Source: Zetaproteobacteria bacterium CG06_land_8_20_14_3_00_59_53
GTDB taxonomy: Bacteria > Pseudomonadota > Zetaproteobacteria > Mariprofundales > Mariprofundaceae
Length of the DNA: 64,000 bases
Direction: 5' to 3'
Assembly: GCA_002779605.1 (NCBI GenBank)
Contig: PEWE01000010.1
Coordinates: 33,085 to 97,084, forward strand
In this document: one piece after another, positions 51,144 to 61,698 of the stretch
Numbering within the stretch: position 1 is the stretch's first letter
Layout: every line of letters begins with the position of its first letter
Position numbers and translations under genes: made by a program
The notes under the pieces: generated by a model
What the model was told of the DNA's origin: nothing
What the model saw: only the letters and a program-made list of their open reading frames with translations
Databases searched by the model: none

Positions 51144-51992
51144 CTACCATTTACGCATCAGGGACTTCAGACGCTTATCGAGTACTTCCCGCGGGTTTTC
51201 AGTACCGGGCGCGATGACGTCCAGCGAAAAGCCGATATCCACGGCAATGCGCTGCTCGGTCTCACTCCACACCACGCCGACATTCCAGCTGCCGCGCAGC
51301 GATTCAGCCCAGGAGCGGGCGGCATCCTCGGTCATCTCGGGCATCAGCAGGGCAAAGCGGCCCTCGCCCATATCGGCGCAAAGATCGTAGTCGCGCAGGC
51401 GCATCTGAATGGCCTGTCCGGCCTCCTGAGATGCCATACGTGCAAACCATTCGGCCTGTCCGCGAACCATCGCACCATAGTTGCCGATATCGATCACCAC
51501 CATGGTCAGCGGGCGCTTATGCTCGCGGCAGCGCACAGCCTCCTGATCCAGGCGGTGCCGGAAGAAGGCCGGCTTGTCGAAATCGTTGACCGGGTCCTGA
51601 TAGAAATACTGCGTCATGCGTTCGCCGCGCATCAGCGCCGTGGATACACGCGCCAGCAGCTGTTGCGGATTCACCGGCTTGGTGATGTAGTCGTCCACGC
51701 CCAGCGACAGGCCTTTGATCTGATCATTGAGTTCGTCGAGCATGCTGAGAAACACAAACGGGGTGAGGTTGAATTTCTTCTGCTTGCGCACCTCGGTGTA
51801 GAATTCCCAGCCATCCATATTCGGCATCATGATATCGGCCAGAATCAGATCGACATGCCGGGTCTTCAGGATGCCCAGGGCCTTCATGCCGTCCTCAGCC
51901 TCCAGTACGCGGAAGCCTCCCTGTTGCAGAAAATGGGCGGTCAGATCGCGACTGGAGCCGGAATCCTCGACCACAAGAACGGTTTTCATCAT
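51144..51992 (-). CDS. Response regulator with degenerate GGDEF-like output domain
   Basis: Receiver VLVVEDSGSSRD..LILADIMMPNMDG; C-term DLCADMGEGRFALLMPE at the GGDEF position. Confidence 0.75.
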   Translation of the reverse strand: MMKTVLVVEDSGSSRDLTAHFLQQGGFRVLEAEDGMKALGILKTRHVDLILADIMMPNMDGWEFYTEVRKQKKFNLTPFVFLSMLDELNDQIKGLSLGVDDYITKPVNPQQLLARVSTALMRGERMTQYFYQDPVNDFDKPAFFRHRLDQEAVRCREHKRPLTMVVIDIGNYGAMVRGQAEWFARMASQEAGQAIQMRLRDYDLCADMGEGRFALLMPEMTEDAARSWAESLRGSWNVGVVWSETEQRIAVDIGFSLDVIAPGTENPREVLDKRLKSLMRKW

Positions 51993-53311
51993 TGAGCATC
52001 TCCCCCATCGGTTGGACCAGCCTGAATGCTATTCCATTGATCGGGGTCAAGGAAGCGTTTCGCTTCGGCCTGCACGGCACTCAAGGTGACGCCGTTGATG
52101 TTCGCTTCCCATGCCTGCAGATAATCCAGCGGCAGATCGTAATAGCCGATCATCGAAAGCAGACCGACGCGCTTGGCATTGGAATCCAGCCGGTGCGCAA
52201 AGCCCCCGGTCAGATTGTCCTTGGCTGCCTGCAACTCCTGCTTGTCGATCTTTCCGTCATGCATGCCGCGCATCACATCATGCACCACCTGCAATGCCTT
52301 ACCCGCCTGATCGGCACGGGTCTGCAAGCTGATCACGAACGGGCCGGAAACAGCCAGCGGAGCAAAATAGGAATACACACCGTACACCAGGCCGCGCTGC
52401 TCGCGCACCTCGTTCATCAGGCGAGAAGAAAAGCCGCCACCCCCGAGGATGTGATTGAGCAGCATGTCGGCAAAGAAGGCATCATCGAAACGCGACGGAC
52501 CGAGGCGGGCCAGCTGCACCGTCATCTGCCGGGTGGGCATATTGATGTTGCGCACCTCGCCACTCACCGTTGCAGGAGCCGGGATATCCCGGAAGGTTTT
52601 TGCAGGAGCCCCCTTCCAGCCCTTGAGCGCAGGACCGATCAGGGCCAGCAACTCATCCATCGTCACATCGCCGCTGACCGCCAGCACCGCCCCTTGCGGC
52701 TTGAACTGCGCGGCATACATGGCCTGCAGGTCCGCAAGTCTGATGCGCTGCAAGGAAGCAAGGTCGCCATCCGGACGATGGTTGTAACCGTGCTCGCCAT
52801 ACAATAATGCGGCGGTTTCCTGTGCTGCACGCACGCCCGGCTCCTCCAGTGATTTCTGCGCACCGGCCACGCTATCGCTTTGCAGCACGGCAAAGCGCTT
52901 TGCATCCCAGCCCGGTAGCAACGCGGCTTCTGCAAATGCCTGCACGCCTTCGGGCAAAGCATCCTTGAGCACGGTCAACGACAAGCTGAGCGAATCACGG
53001 GATGCATCGCTGCCCAGCCGGATGGCTGCGGCATCGAGCCTGTCCGCCCATGTGATATAGTCATGACGGGCCGTATGATCGGTCAGCATCGCCGACAGCA
53101 GGGAGGCCGTGCCTCCCTTACCGGAGGGATCCAGCCAGCTGCCCGCCGGTACATTCAGGCTCATCGACACCATCGGTACATTGTGTGACTGCATCAGCAG
53201 CACGCGCAGACCGTTATCCAGACGCACCTGCTCGACCGGCGGCATGGCCATGGCGGGCGTGGCCGCCGAGAAAAACACCACAAGGGCGAAAATCCGCATC
53301 AGACCGCTCAT
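51989..53311 (-). CDS. M16-family peptidase-like protein lacking HxxEH (predicted inactive partner)
   Basis: M16 fold; no HxxEH (GGTASLLSAMLTDHTARHDY at that position). Confidence 0.85.
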   Translation of the reverse strand: MSGLMRIFALVVFFSAATPAMAMPPVEQVRLDNGLRVLLMQSHNVPMVSMSLNVPAGSWLDPSGKGGTASLLSAMLTDHTARHDYITWADRLDAAAIRLGSDASRDSLSLSLTVLKDALPEGVQAFAEAALLPGWDAKRFAVLQSDSVAGAQKSLEEPGVRAAQETAALLYGEHGYNHRPDGDLASLQRIRLADLQAMYAAQFKPQGAVLAVSGDVTMDELLALIGPALKGWKGAPAKTFRDIPAPATVSGEVRNINMPTRQMTVQLARLGPSRFDDAFFADMLLNHILGGGGFSSRLMNEVREQRGLVYGVYSYFAPLAVSGPFVISLQTRADQAGKALQVVHDVMRGMHDGKIDKQELQAAKDNLTGGFAHRLDSNAKRVGLLSMIGYYDLPLDYLQAWEANINGVTLSAVQAEAKRFLDPDQWNSIQAGPTDGGDAQ

Positions 53312-54651
53312 GACTTCACCTCCGGCTGCAACAGGCCCGTGATCGAACGAGCCGGCACGATCCATTGCTTCAGCACCTTCTGCACATCCTTACCAGTCAC
53401 CGAGCCCAGCGCCTGCAGCCAGTCGTCGCGCCGGTCGGCTCCGATGCCGACCACCTCAAGGCTGCCGATCTGCTTGGCGCGGATGTACAGCGAGTCCTGC
53501 GCAAACACTTCATCAGCAATCATGCGGCGCTTGGCAGCTGCCAGCTGGGCCGCATCCGGACCCTTGTCGCGCAGCCCATCGATGGTCGCCCACAGGGCCT
53601 TCTCAAACGCCTCGGGTGTCTGCTTCGGGCCGAGCATGCCGTAGGCGAACCACAGGTCGGTGCCCATGGAAAACGGGTCGTAGCCCGCCGCAGCCGCGAA
53701 GGCCTTGCGCTGCTTATCCACGATCTCGCGGTTGAGCAGTGCCGAGCGTCCACCGGCCAGTATCTCCGTGGCCACAGCAAGGGCTGCCGCCTCGCGATCG
53801 TTCTCGCCCGGATGCCAGACCGGCACCGGCATGGTCACCGCCAGCATCGGCAACTGTGCGGGCAGGGTGGCCACCATGCGCTTCGGGCCGATGGGCTCCG
53901 GCTCAACGGGATTGAAGCGCGGTGCGACCGGCCGCTTCGCAAGCCGGCCGAAGGTGCGCGCCACGGTTTTTTTCACATCCGCGAAATCCACATCGCCGAC
54001 TACCACCACGGTGACATTGCCGGGGATGTAATGCTCCTGATAGAAGGCACGCACATCCTCGATACTCAAGGTCTTCAGATCCTGCATCCAGCCGATCACC
54101 GGCTCGCGGTAGGGATGCAGGCGCAGCGCCACCGAGGAAAGCTCCTCGAACATGCGGCTGTTCGGATCATCGTCGGTGCGCATGCGGCGCTCCTCCTGAA
54201 TCACCCGGATCTCCTTGGCGAAGTCCTCGGCACGCAGGCTCAAATGCCCGAAGCGTTCGGCCTCCATGCCCAGAACCTCGTCCACCTTCGCGGCGGGCAC
54301 GGTTTCGAAATACGCCGTGTAGTCATGGCTGGTGAAGGCATTGTCGTTACCGCCCATGGCGGCGATACGACGCGAGAACTCGCCGGCGGCAAGCGCCTTC
54401 GAGCCCTTGAACATCATATGCTCGAAGACATGCGCCAGTCCCGTTTTTCCGGGAACCTCGTCGCGCCCGCCAACCTTCAGCCAGATCTGCACGATGGCCA
54501 CGGGCGCCGAATGATCTTCTTCGACCACCAAGCGTACACCGTTCTCGAAATCGGCACGCTGAAGCGGGGCGAAGGGCGCGGCTCCGGCTGAGCACAGCGG
54601 AACTGACAATGAAAGAAATAATAAGGGAAGAAGCGTATGGATTGATTTCAT
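53308..54651 (-). CDS. M16-family zinc protease
   Basis: GKTGLAHVFEHMMFKGSKAL (HxxEH). Confidence 0.92.
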   Translation of the reverse strand: MKSIHTLLPLLFLSLSVPLCSAGAAPFAPLQRADFENGVRLVVEEDHSAPVAIVQIWLKVGGRDEVPGKTGLAHVFEHMMFKGSKALAAGEFSRRIAAMGGNDNAFTSHDYTAYFETVPAAKVDEVLGMEAERFGHLSLRAEDFAKEIRVIQEERRMRTDDDPNSRMFEELSSVALRLHPYREPVIGWMQDLKTLSIEDVRAFYQEHYIPGNVTVVVVGDVDFADVKKTVARTFGRLAKRPVAPRFNPVEPEPIGPKRMVATLPAQLPMLAVTMPVPVWHPGENDREAAALAVATEILAGGRSALLNREIVDKQRKAFAAAAGYDPFSMGTDLWFAYGMLGPKQTPEAFEKALWATIDGLRDKGPDAAQLAAAKRRMIADEVFAQDSLYIRAKQIGSLEVVGIGADRRDDWLQALGSVTGKDVQKVLKQWIVPARSITGLLQPEVKS

Positions 54652-54732
54652 GCAGCGTAATTTACGGGATGTGGAGGCGCATGCAAACCGCAAACAGCAG
54701 AGGGGAATGGCTGCCCCCCGCAGGAGTATTCA

Positions 54733-55554
54733 TCACATGGCTCTGCGTGCCTCTTCTTCATACGTGCCGAGTCGCTTGCGCCAGCCGGGCAGCCAGCGTG
54801 TCTCGTTTCTATTCTTTGGTGCGTGTGCCACACGGCGTGTGAGCAGCACATTTGCTGAGCTGGCGAATTCCTGAATGGCCCCCAAACCTGATGCATCTCC
54901 CTGCATACTCACCAAAACCTGCATCAGCCCCCAACCCTCTCCGTCGTAGCGCTCACTGAGGCGCAAACCCTCACCCTTGAAGTTCACATAATCGGTCAGC
55001 ACATAGGCGCCCATCGGCGATGCGGCAACACGGCGGAACTGTCGTTGGATGTTCGGGCGCAAATCGGCGGATACAGCTTCCAGCATGGCCGGCAACGCAT
55101 GCTCAAGTCGACGCTGCAAAAAAGCCGCCTGAAGAGCCATGGTTTCCTGTAGAAGCAATCGTAACTCCTGCATGCGGGGTGAGGATGCGGCAGCGATGAA
55201 GTTGTCCCGATCATGCCACGGGCAGCCGCGGCTTAACTCCAGCCAGTCCGGAAGCCGGATACCATGCTCCTGAAAAAACTGCAGCAACAGCGGAAAGCTT
55301 TCGGCAAAAGGCCTGTCCGTTTCAGGCGTGCCTGAGGGATACCAGATAAAATGCCCGATGCCGAGCGATGCAAATTCCTCGCCCCGATTCCACGAGGTCA
55401 GGCAGGCGATTTTCGCGGCACATTCGTTGTGAAAAACCAATTGAGCGATACGCGCCTGTTGCTGATCCGCTCCGGCGGCCGCCAACGAGGTGAGTGCAAA
55501 AAAGAAGCCGGGGAGCATGAAAGCTCCCCGCATCCATGCTTGCAACACCATCAA
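54733..55554 (-). CDS. Secreted conserved hypothetical protein
   Basis: Signal peptide; LTSWNRGEEFASLGIGHFIWYPSG. Confidence 0.6.
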   Translation of the reverse strand: MMVLQAWMRGAFMLPGFFFALTSLAAAGADQQQARIAQLVFHNECAAKIACLTSWNRGEEFASLGIGHFIWYPSGTPETDRPFAESFPLLLQFFQEHGIRLPDWLELSRGCPWHDRDNFIAAASSPRMQELRLLLQETMALQAAFLQRRLEHALPAMLEAVSADLRPNIQRQFRRVAASPMGAYVLTDYVNFKGEGLRLSERYDGEGWGLMQVLVSMQGDASGLGAIQEFASSANVLLTRRVAHAPKNRNETRWLPGWRKRLGTYEEEARRAM

Positions 55555-55555
55555 C

Positions 55556-56212
55556 TCAGAAATGATAGCTGATACCCACCGAGGCGACCGGATAGAACTT
55601 GTACTTCTTCACTTCGCTGTCCAGACGGGCCTTCTCAGCCGCCACATCGGCGGCCAGTCCGGCAGTCGCACCGGTCGCCGTAATGGTGGTCTTCGGCTTG
55701 CCCTGATAGAGCACACCGAAATCGATATTAAACCCGATCGGGCTGCCACTGGACACCGCATCGCCCCAGCCAATGCCCGCATATGGTGCGAGCTTGTTGA
55801 AGTCCATCGTACCGGTGACGCTGCCTGCCTGAGCAGCTGTATAGGTCGTACCGTTGAAGGTATAGCTGGCAGCAGTCGGTACACCGGTCAGGGTCAGCCT
55901 GTTACCGTTGTAATAAGCACCGGCGGTGATACGGAACTTGCCGGCAAGCGGGTAGAAATCGGCCAGCGCGCCGACGCTGAACAGTTTCAGCTTGGCATCA
56001 TAGTTCACACTGGTGTTGTTCACGGTGGTGTTATAGCGGAAACCGTTGGCCTGGATGCGGGCGTTGAGCAGCATCGGAATGATATTGGTCGTCAGCTCCA
56101 CGCCGCCGCCCAGTGTGCCGGCCTTGACGCCCGCGGCAACGCCGTCGGCCAGTGCGCTTTGTCCGCCTGCCAGCAGAGCTGCTGCGACCAGTGCGATATT
56201 GAGAATCTTCAT
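55556..56212 (-). CDS. Outer-membrane beta-barrel protein
   Basis: Signal peptide MKILNIALVAAALLAGGQSALA; beta-rich, ends in YHF. Confidence 0.65.
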   Translation of the reverse strand: MKILNIALVAAALLAGGQSALADGVAAGVKAGTLGGGVELTTNIIPMLLNARIQANGFRYNTTVNNTSVNYDAKLKLFSVGALADFYPLAGKFRITAGAYYNGNRLTLTGVPTAASYTFNGTTYTAAQAGSVTGTMDFNKLAPYAGIGWGDAVSSGSPIGFNIDFGVLYQGKPKTTITATGATAGLAADVAAEKARLDSEVKKYKFYPVASVGISYHF

Positions 56213-56300
56213 AGGTGATACCCCCGATGGAGTAAATGGATGCAAGCGAATGCTATCGTCCGCCTGCTGCTGAGCAAGCAGGGGGCACCCTATTTATTGT

Positions 56301-57650
56301 TCAGATCTGTTGATCCAGCCAGCCCTGCAGCGAAGCCAGAGCTGATTCGGATACCATCAGCCTGCGTTCGGCGCGACCCAGACGGCGCTTGCCGTCCTTC
56401 TTCGGGGCGGCGGGCAGCAGGCCGAAATTGATGTTCATCGGCTGGAAATCCTCCACGCGCGTCTGAGAGATATGCGCCAGCAGGGCACCGTGCGCGGTAT
56501 CGGCAGGCGGAGCGACAGGCTCCATGCCCTGTGCCATCGCGGCCAGAAAACGCCCGGCCATAAGCCCCATGGCAGCCGACTCTACATAGCCTTCCACTCC
56601 GGTGATCTGCCCGGCGAACAGAATGCGCGGCTCGTCATTAAGTCGAAGCACGCCGTCGAGTAATGCGGGGGATTTGATAAAGGTGTTGCGATGCAGGCTG
56701 CCGAGACGGAAAAACTCGGCCTGCTCAAGTCCGGGAATCATACTGAACACCCGCTTCTGCTCTCCATAGGTCATCTTGGTCTGGAATCCGACCATGTTGA
56801 GCAGGGAGCCCATGCGATTGTCGCGCCTAAGTTGCACAACAGCATAGTGACGTTCTCCGGTAACCGGATGATCCAGCCCGACAGGCTTCATCGGCCCGAA
56901 CCGCGGGGTGTCTTCGCCACGCTCGGCCATCTCCTCGATCGGCATACAGCCATCGAAAAAGGGCACGTTTTCGAAGCCCTTGAAAGCCACTTTGTCAGCG
57001 GCTACCAACTCGGCGATGAAAGCCTTGTACTGACCCTCGCTCATCGGGCAGTTCAGGTAATCGCCCGCCTCCCCCTCGGTCACGTTCTTGTCGTAGCGGT
57101 TCTTCCAGAAGCAGACATCCATATTCACCGATTCAGCATCGACCACAGGCGCGATCGCATCAAAAAAACTCAGGTGATCTTCGCCCGTGAGTTGCCGTAT
57201 CTGTTCATAAAGCGCATCCGATGTCAGTGGTCCGGATGCGATCAGAAGCAGCCCCTCAGAAGGAATCTCCGTCACTTCGCCGGGCACGAATTCGATCAGC
57301 GGTTCGGCCTTCAGCATGGTGGTCACCAAGTCTGAAAACTGTTCGCGATCCACGGCCAGCGCGGTACCTGCAGGAATACGCGTAGCATCACCGCATCGCA
57401 TAATCAGGGAATTCATACGGCGCATCTCTTCATGCAAAAGACCGACGGCATTTTCCAGATGATCAGCACGGAAGGTGTTCGAGCAGACAAGTTCCGCGCA
57501 GTTGCCGGTATGGTGTGCCGGTGTCATGGAGGTGGGGCGCATTTCGTGCAGGCGGACACGAATACCGCGCTGCGCCAATTGCCACGCAGCCTCGCTGCCG
57601 GCCAGACCGGCGCCAATAATAGTGACTGTTTGTGTGCAGGAATCATTCAT
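56301..57650 (-). CDS. trmFO: Methylenetetrahydrofolate-tRNA-(uracil54-C5)-methyltransferase
   Basis: [45 protein letters not shown]. Confidence 0.94.
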   Translation of the reverse strand: MNDSCTQTVTIIGAGLAGSEAAWQLAQRGIRVRLHEMRPTSMTPAHHTGNCAELVCSNTFRADHLENAVGLLHEEMRRMNSLIMRCGDATRIPAGTALAVDREQFSDLVTTMLKAEPLIEFVPGEVTEIPSEGLLLIASGPLTSDALYEQIRQLTGEDHLSFFDAIAPVVDAESVNMDVCFWKNRYDKNVTEGEAGDYLNCPMSEGQYKAFIAELVAADKVAFKGFENVPFFDGCMPIEEMAERGEDTPRFGPMKPVGLDHPVTGERHYAVVQLRRDNRMGSLLNMVGFQTKMTYGEQKRVFSMIPGLEQAEFFRLGSLHRNTFIKSPALLDGVLRLNDEPRILFAGQITGVEGYVESAAMGLMAGRFLAAMAQGMEPVAPPADTAHGALLAHISQTRVEDFQPMNINFGLLPAAPKKDGKRRLGRAERRLMVSESALASLQGWLDQQI

Positions 57651-57703
57651 GCTGCGCAAGCTACTTGCCAATGCAGCGACAACAAGCTGCAACTCTCGAA
57701 ACT

Positions 57704-57735
57704 GAAAAGAAAAGGGGCGCGAATCATCGCGCCCC
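57704..57735 (-). terminator. Rho-independent terminator downstream of ppiC
   Basis: GGGGCGCGA-TGAT-TCGCGCCCC then TTTTCTTTTC on the minus strand. Confidence 0.75.
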
Positions 57736-57756
57736 GGAATCAGGCTGAAATCAGAT

Positions 57757-58038
57757 TCAATCGGTGCGGCTGGTGACCTCCAGCAGGTGGTAGCCGAACT
57801 GGGTTTGCACCGGACCCTGCACGCTGCCCACATCTGCGGAGAACACCACCTTGTCGAACTCCGGCACCATCATACCGGGGCCGAATTCACCGAGATCACC
57901 ACCCTGACGGGAAGACGGGCAGGATGAGTTCTTCTTTGCAACCTCAGCGAAATCGGCACCCTGTTCGATCTGCGTTTTCAGTTCGATACACTTCGCTTCA
58001 CTGCTCACCAAAATATGTCTTGCTGTTGCCTTTGCCAT
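57757..58038 (-). CDS. Parvulin-type peptidyl-prolyl isomerase
   Basis: [47 protein letters not shown]. Confidence 0.93.
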   Translation of the reverse strand: MAKATARHILVSSEAKCIELKTQIEQGADFAEVAKKNSSCPSSRQGGDLGEFGPGMMVPEFDKVVFSADVGSVQGPVQTQFGYHLLEVTSRTD

Positions 58039-58136
58039 ACATCACCTCGCCAAAATTTTACGCAGTCTAGCAGATTCGCCTCCACCCTCCAGCTTGCAGC
58101 TTGCAGACACAGGCATCGTCTTCCACTATTGACCCT

Positions 58137-58868
58137 ATGACCAAGCCAATCAAACATCTGATCATTCTATTTCTGATGCTCGTTTCCCCGGCATGGGCAG
58201 CAAACACAGCGGAAAACGACAGGGGAACCGTAGTCGCTATCTCCGCGACATCTTTTATGCATCTGCCCAACGACGAGGTGGTTGTGACATATCGCATCGA
58301 GGCATCCGGCGGCAATACGGGCCTGTTGCAGAAACAGGTCAACACCATAGCTGAAAAGGCGCAAACAGCACTGGCAAGATTTCCGGAGCTTAAGCAACAA
58401 ACAACCGGTCGCAGCCTGCAAGCGATGAACCATTATGATAAGGTTCTTGGCCGGCAGATCCGCGACGGCTGGCGCATGGTGCAGAACGAACAGATAGTGA
58501 GTCACGATCTACAGGGTGTCGCAGAATGGGTTGGAGTCATCGAGCAGGCGGGTGCTAATCTCGAACAATTGAGTTTCACGGTTTCCGAAGCGTCGGCAAC
58601 CGCGGCGATGGAGAGACTGCACTCGCAGGCGATACATCTGTTCCGCAACAAGGCGGCGACAATTGCCAAATCACTGGGTGCCACATCTTTCCGCCTCCTG
58701 AGTCTTGGAAGTGACAGCGGGGCACTTCCTCCGCTAGTCATGCAACGCGGTATGATGGCTATGTCTGCAGCCGATGCTGCTCCTGCATTGAACAGCGGGG
58801 AAAGCCGGCTTAGCGTGACGGTCTCCGGAGAGGTTCTTCTACCGGAAAGAATCTATCCTGCGAGGTAA
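58137..58868 (+). CDS. SIMPL (DUF541) domain periplasmic protein
   Basis: Signal peptide; MHLPNDEVVVTYRIEASG; RLSVTVSGEVLL. Confidence 0.75.
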   Translation: MTKPIKHLIILFLMLVSPAWAANTAENDRGTVVAISATSFMHLPNDEVVVTYRIEASGGNTGLLQKQVNTIAEKAQTALARFPELKQQTTGRSLQAMNHYDKVLGRQIRDGWRMVQNEQIVSHDLQGVAEWVGVIEQAGANLEQLSFTVSEASATAAMERLHSQAIHLFRNKAATIAKSLGATSFRLLSLGSDSGALPPLVMQRGMMAMSAADAAPALNSGESRLSVTVSGEVLLPERIYPAR

Positions 58869-58921
58869 CAACGAGCGCGATGCCGTTGGTGAACCTCTGT
58901 GAAACAGGCCGGGAAACGTCG

Positions 58922-59032
58922 TTAGCCGGAAAGCAGCCAGGCCAGACCGAAAAAGCACAAAAACAGTAGTGCATATCCGAGCGGGGACCCCGATGATTGA
59001 CGTTCAAAATACTCGAAACAATGTAAGCCCAT
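58922..59032 (-). CDS. Small C-tail-anchored membrane protein (36 aa)
   Basis: Below ORF-track cutoff: MGLHCFEYFERQSSGSPLGYALLFLCFFGLAWLLSG preceded by AGGAGG. Confidence 0.45.
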   Translation of the reverse strand: MGLHCFEYFERQSSGSPLGYALLFLCFFGLAWLLSG

Positions 59033-59091
59033 AAAAGCCTCCTGACTGAGCGGAAGCCTAAAGCGCTATCCGCTGATAAATATGACTTCCG

Positions 59092-59526
59092 TCACACTCC
59101 GCAGATCGATACAACAATGCGGCGGCGCGAGGAAGCGTGGCGGTGTTCATAAAGATAAACGCCCTGCCAGATGCCCAGCATCATGCGTCCGCGGGAAACG
59201 GGGATGGACAGCGTGGTGGCGGTGAGGGCGGCACGCACATGCGCCGGCATATCGTCCGGTCCTTCCTCGGTGTGCCGGAACAGGGGATCGCCGTCCGGCA
59301 CCAGTCGGGAGAAGAAGCGTTCCAGATCGGCCTGCACCTCGGGATCGGCATTCTCCTGAATCAGCAGCGAGCAACTGGTGTGCTGCACGAACAGGTGGAG
59401 CATGCCCTGAATGATACCGCTTTCATCCAGCTGCGCGATCAGATCCTGCGTGATATTGCGCATGCCGCGCCCCTGCATGGGGATGGTAAGAATACTCTGC
59501 GACTGCCGCATCACCGGCTCCGTCAT
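59092..59526 (-). CDS. YjbQ/UPF0047 family protein
   Basis: LHLFVQHTSCSLLIQENADPEVQADLERF; GTWQGVYLYEHR-like end (GIWQGVYLYEHRH). Confidence 0.9.
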   Translation of the reverse strand: MTEPVMRQSQSILTIPMQGRGMRNITQDLIAQLDESGIIQGMLHLFVQHTSCSLLIQENADPEVQADLERFFSRLVPDGDPLFRHTEEGPDDMPAHVRAALTATTLSIPVSRGRMMLGIWQGVYLYEHRHASSRRRIVVSICGV

Positions 59527-59554
59527 GCCTGCAGCTCGATCATGTATGCACTCA

Positions 59555-60316
59555 TCATGTATCCAGCTCCAGCCATACCGGCGCATGGTCGCTGGGCCGC
59601 TCGCGGCCGCGCTCCTCGCGGTGCACACCGCCGTCCAGCAGGGACAGCGAGGCGGTGGTCAGGATATGGTCGATGCGGATGCCCCAGTTGCGCTGGAAGG
59701 CATTGAGGCGGTAATCCCACCACGAATGCATGGCATCATCGGGATGCAGGCCGCGCAATGAATCGGACAGCCCCAGATCGAGCATGGCGAAGAAGCGCTG
59801 CCGCTCCACGGTCGAGCACATGATCTTCTCCTTCCAGCGCGAAGGGTCGTGGATATCGATATCAGCCGGAGCGATATTGAAATCGCCGAGCACCAGCAGT
59901 TTATCATGCGCCGAGAGTTGATCCTTCAGATAGGCGGTAAGCGTGGCTAGCCAGTCGAGTTTATACGCATACTTCTCCGAGCCGACCTCCTGCCCGTTGG
60001 GGATATACACATCGATGATGCGCACCCCGCCCACCGTGGCCGCCAGCACGCGCTTCTGCGGATCATCATATCCGGGAATGCCTGCCTGCACATCGCCCGC
60101 ATCCTGCCTGCTGATGATGGCCACGCCGTTATAGGTCTTCTGCCCGGAATAGATAACGTGATAACCCGCCGCCTCGATCTCGGCGGCAGGGAATTTCTCG
60201 TCCGGGGTCTTGGTTTCCTGCAAGGCAAGCACATCCGGGCTGTGCGCCGCCAGATAATCCAGCACATGCGGCAGGCGGATATTCAGTGAGTTCACGTTCC
60301 AGCTGACAATCTTCAT
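59555..60316 (-). CDS. xthA: Exodeoxyribonuclease III
   Basis: [36 protein letters not shown]. Confidence 0.93.
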   Translation of the reverse strand: MKIVSWNVNSLNIRLPHVLDYLAAHSPDVLALQETKTPDEKFPAAEIEAAGYHVIYSGQKTYNGVAIISRQDAGDVQAGIPGYDDPQKRVLAATVGGVRIIDVYIPNGQEVGSEKYAYKLDWLATLTAYLKDQLSAHDKLLVLGDFNIAPADIDIHDPSRWKEKIMCSTVERQRFFAMLDLGLSDSLRGLHPDDAMHSWWDYRLNAFQRNWGIRIDHILTTASLSLLDGGVHREERGRERPSDHAPVWLELDT

Positions 60317-60415
60317 GCGGCCATGCTGGCGATGCCCTGTGCCCCCGACAAGTGCATGAATCCCGTGACAAGCATGGGGATGCAGCAATCCGGATCGCGT
60401 AGTAGCGTTTCGCGC

Positions 60416-61369
60416 ATGACGACACCGACCATCATTCCGATTCTCGAGGCCAACCAATCCGCTAACCAGCCTGCCGGCAAACAGGTGGGCGAACCGATGA
60501 CCGGCAAACCGTCATGGTTGAAGGTGCGCGCCCCGATGTCGAAGGAATACAGACAGCTGGTCGAGCTGATGCGTGGCCAGAAGCTGAACACCGTGTGCGA
60601 AGAGGCCTCCTGTCCGAACATCGGCGAATGCTGGAAGCACGGTTCCGCCACCTTCATGATTTTAGGCCGCGTGTGCACCCGCACCTGCGCCTTCTGCGAT
60701 GTGGGGACCGGTCGTCCCGATCCCGTGGATATATCCGAACCGCAGCATCTGGCCGATGCCGCAGCCGCGATGAAATTAAAACATGTGGTGATCACCTCGG
60801 TGGATCGCGACGATCTGCCCGACGGTGGAGCAGCGCACTACGCCGCCACCATCCGCGCGGTGAAGGAGCGGCTGCCCGAAACCACCGTGGAGGTGCTCAC
60901 CCCGGATTTCCAGCGCAAGCCTTCTTCCTGCCTTGATACCCTGATGGCGGCCCATCCGGAGATATTCAATCACAACCTTGAAACCGTGCCCCGCCTGTAT
61001 CGTTCGGTGCGCCCCGGCGCGCGCTATTTCACTTCCCTGCGGCTTTTGCAGCGTGCCAAGGAAATCGATCCGAACGCAGTCACCAAGTCCGGCATCATGC
61101 TGGGCCTCGGTGAGGCGCGCGACGAGGTGCTGCAGGTGCTCGACGACATGCGCGAGGCGGGCATCGATATCCTCACCGTCGGCCAGTATCTGCGCCCCTC
61201 GGTGAAGCATCATCCGGTGATGAAGTACTGGACCCCGGAAGAGTTCGAGGACATCAAGTATCTGGCCGAAAAGAAAGGCTTCGGCATGGTCGCCTGCGGC
61301 CCGCTGGTGCGTTCCTCTTTCCACGCCGAAGATGTGTTTGCAGCCCTGAAGCTATCCAGAAGGGGCTGA
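60416..61369 (+). CDS. lipA: Lipoyl synthase
   Basis: Radical SAM motif [28 protein letters not shown]. Confidence 0.95.
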   Translation: MTTPTIIPILEANQSANQPAGKQVGEPMTGKPSWLKVRAPMSKEYRQLVELMRGQKLNTVCEEASCPNIGECWKHGSATFMILGRVCTRTCAFCDVGTGRPDPVDISEPQHLADAAAAMKLKHVVITSVDRDDLPDGGAAHYAATIRAVKERLPETTVEVLTPDFQRKPSSCLDTLMAAHPEIFNHNLETVPRLYRSVRPGARYFTSLRLLQRAKEIDPNAVTKSGIMLGLGEARDEVLQVLDDMREAGIDILTVGQYLRPSVKHHPVMKYWTPEEFEDIKYLAEKKGFGMVACGPLVRSSFHAEDVFAALKLSRRG

Positions 61370-61380
61370 GCCACCTCATC

Positions 61381-61420
61381 CTTAGAAGCCCCTTTTCAAC
61401 CCCGAAAAGGAGCTTCTAAG
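61381..61420. repeat. Long near-perfect hairpin (inverted repeat) downstream of lipA
   Basis: CTTAGAAGC-C-CCTTTTC-AACCCC-GAAAAGG-A-GCTTCTAAG. Confidence 0.7.
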
Positions 61421-61464
61421 CCCTGAAATCCCCCACATTCAGACCACAACCCATTATATATCAG

Positions 61465-61659
61465 TCACTTACCTTGGTCTGACCCTGGCAACCGATCCTT
61501 CCGTAGCTTACCTATGATGTATGGCAACAGCTTGAACCATTGGAAATAGCCAAGAATGAGAAAGGCAATCCAATCCAGCAAGAACGATAAGTATGAAGTC
61601 TCAAATGTGACAGAAAAGAGCTCATATAAAGCCACAGAATTCGACAAAAAACTCCACAT
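61465..61659 (-). CDS. Small hydrophobic protein
   Basis: 64 aa, FLLDWIAFLILGYFQWFKLLPYIIGKLRK. Confidence 0.35.
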   Translation of the reverse strand: MWSFLSNSVALYELFSVTFETSYLSFLLDWIAFLILGYFQWFKLLPYIIGKLRKDRLPGSDQGK

Positions 61660-61698
61660 ACTCTAATGTATATGGAAATATGATGGAGGGATTAGCGA

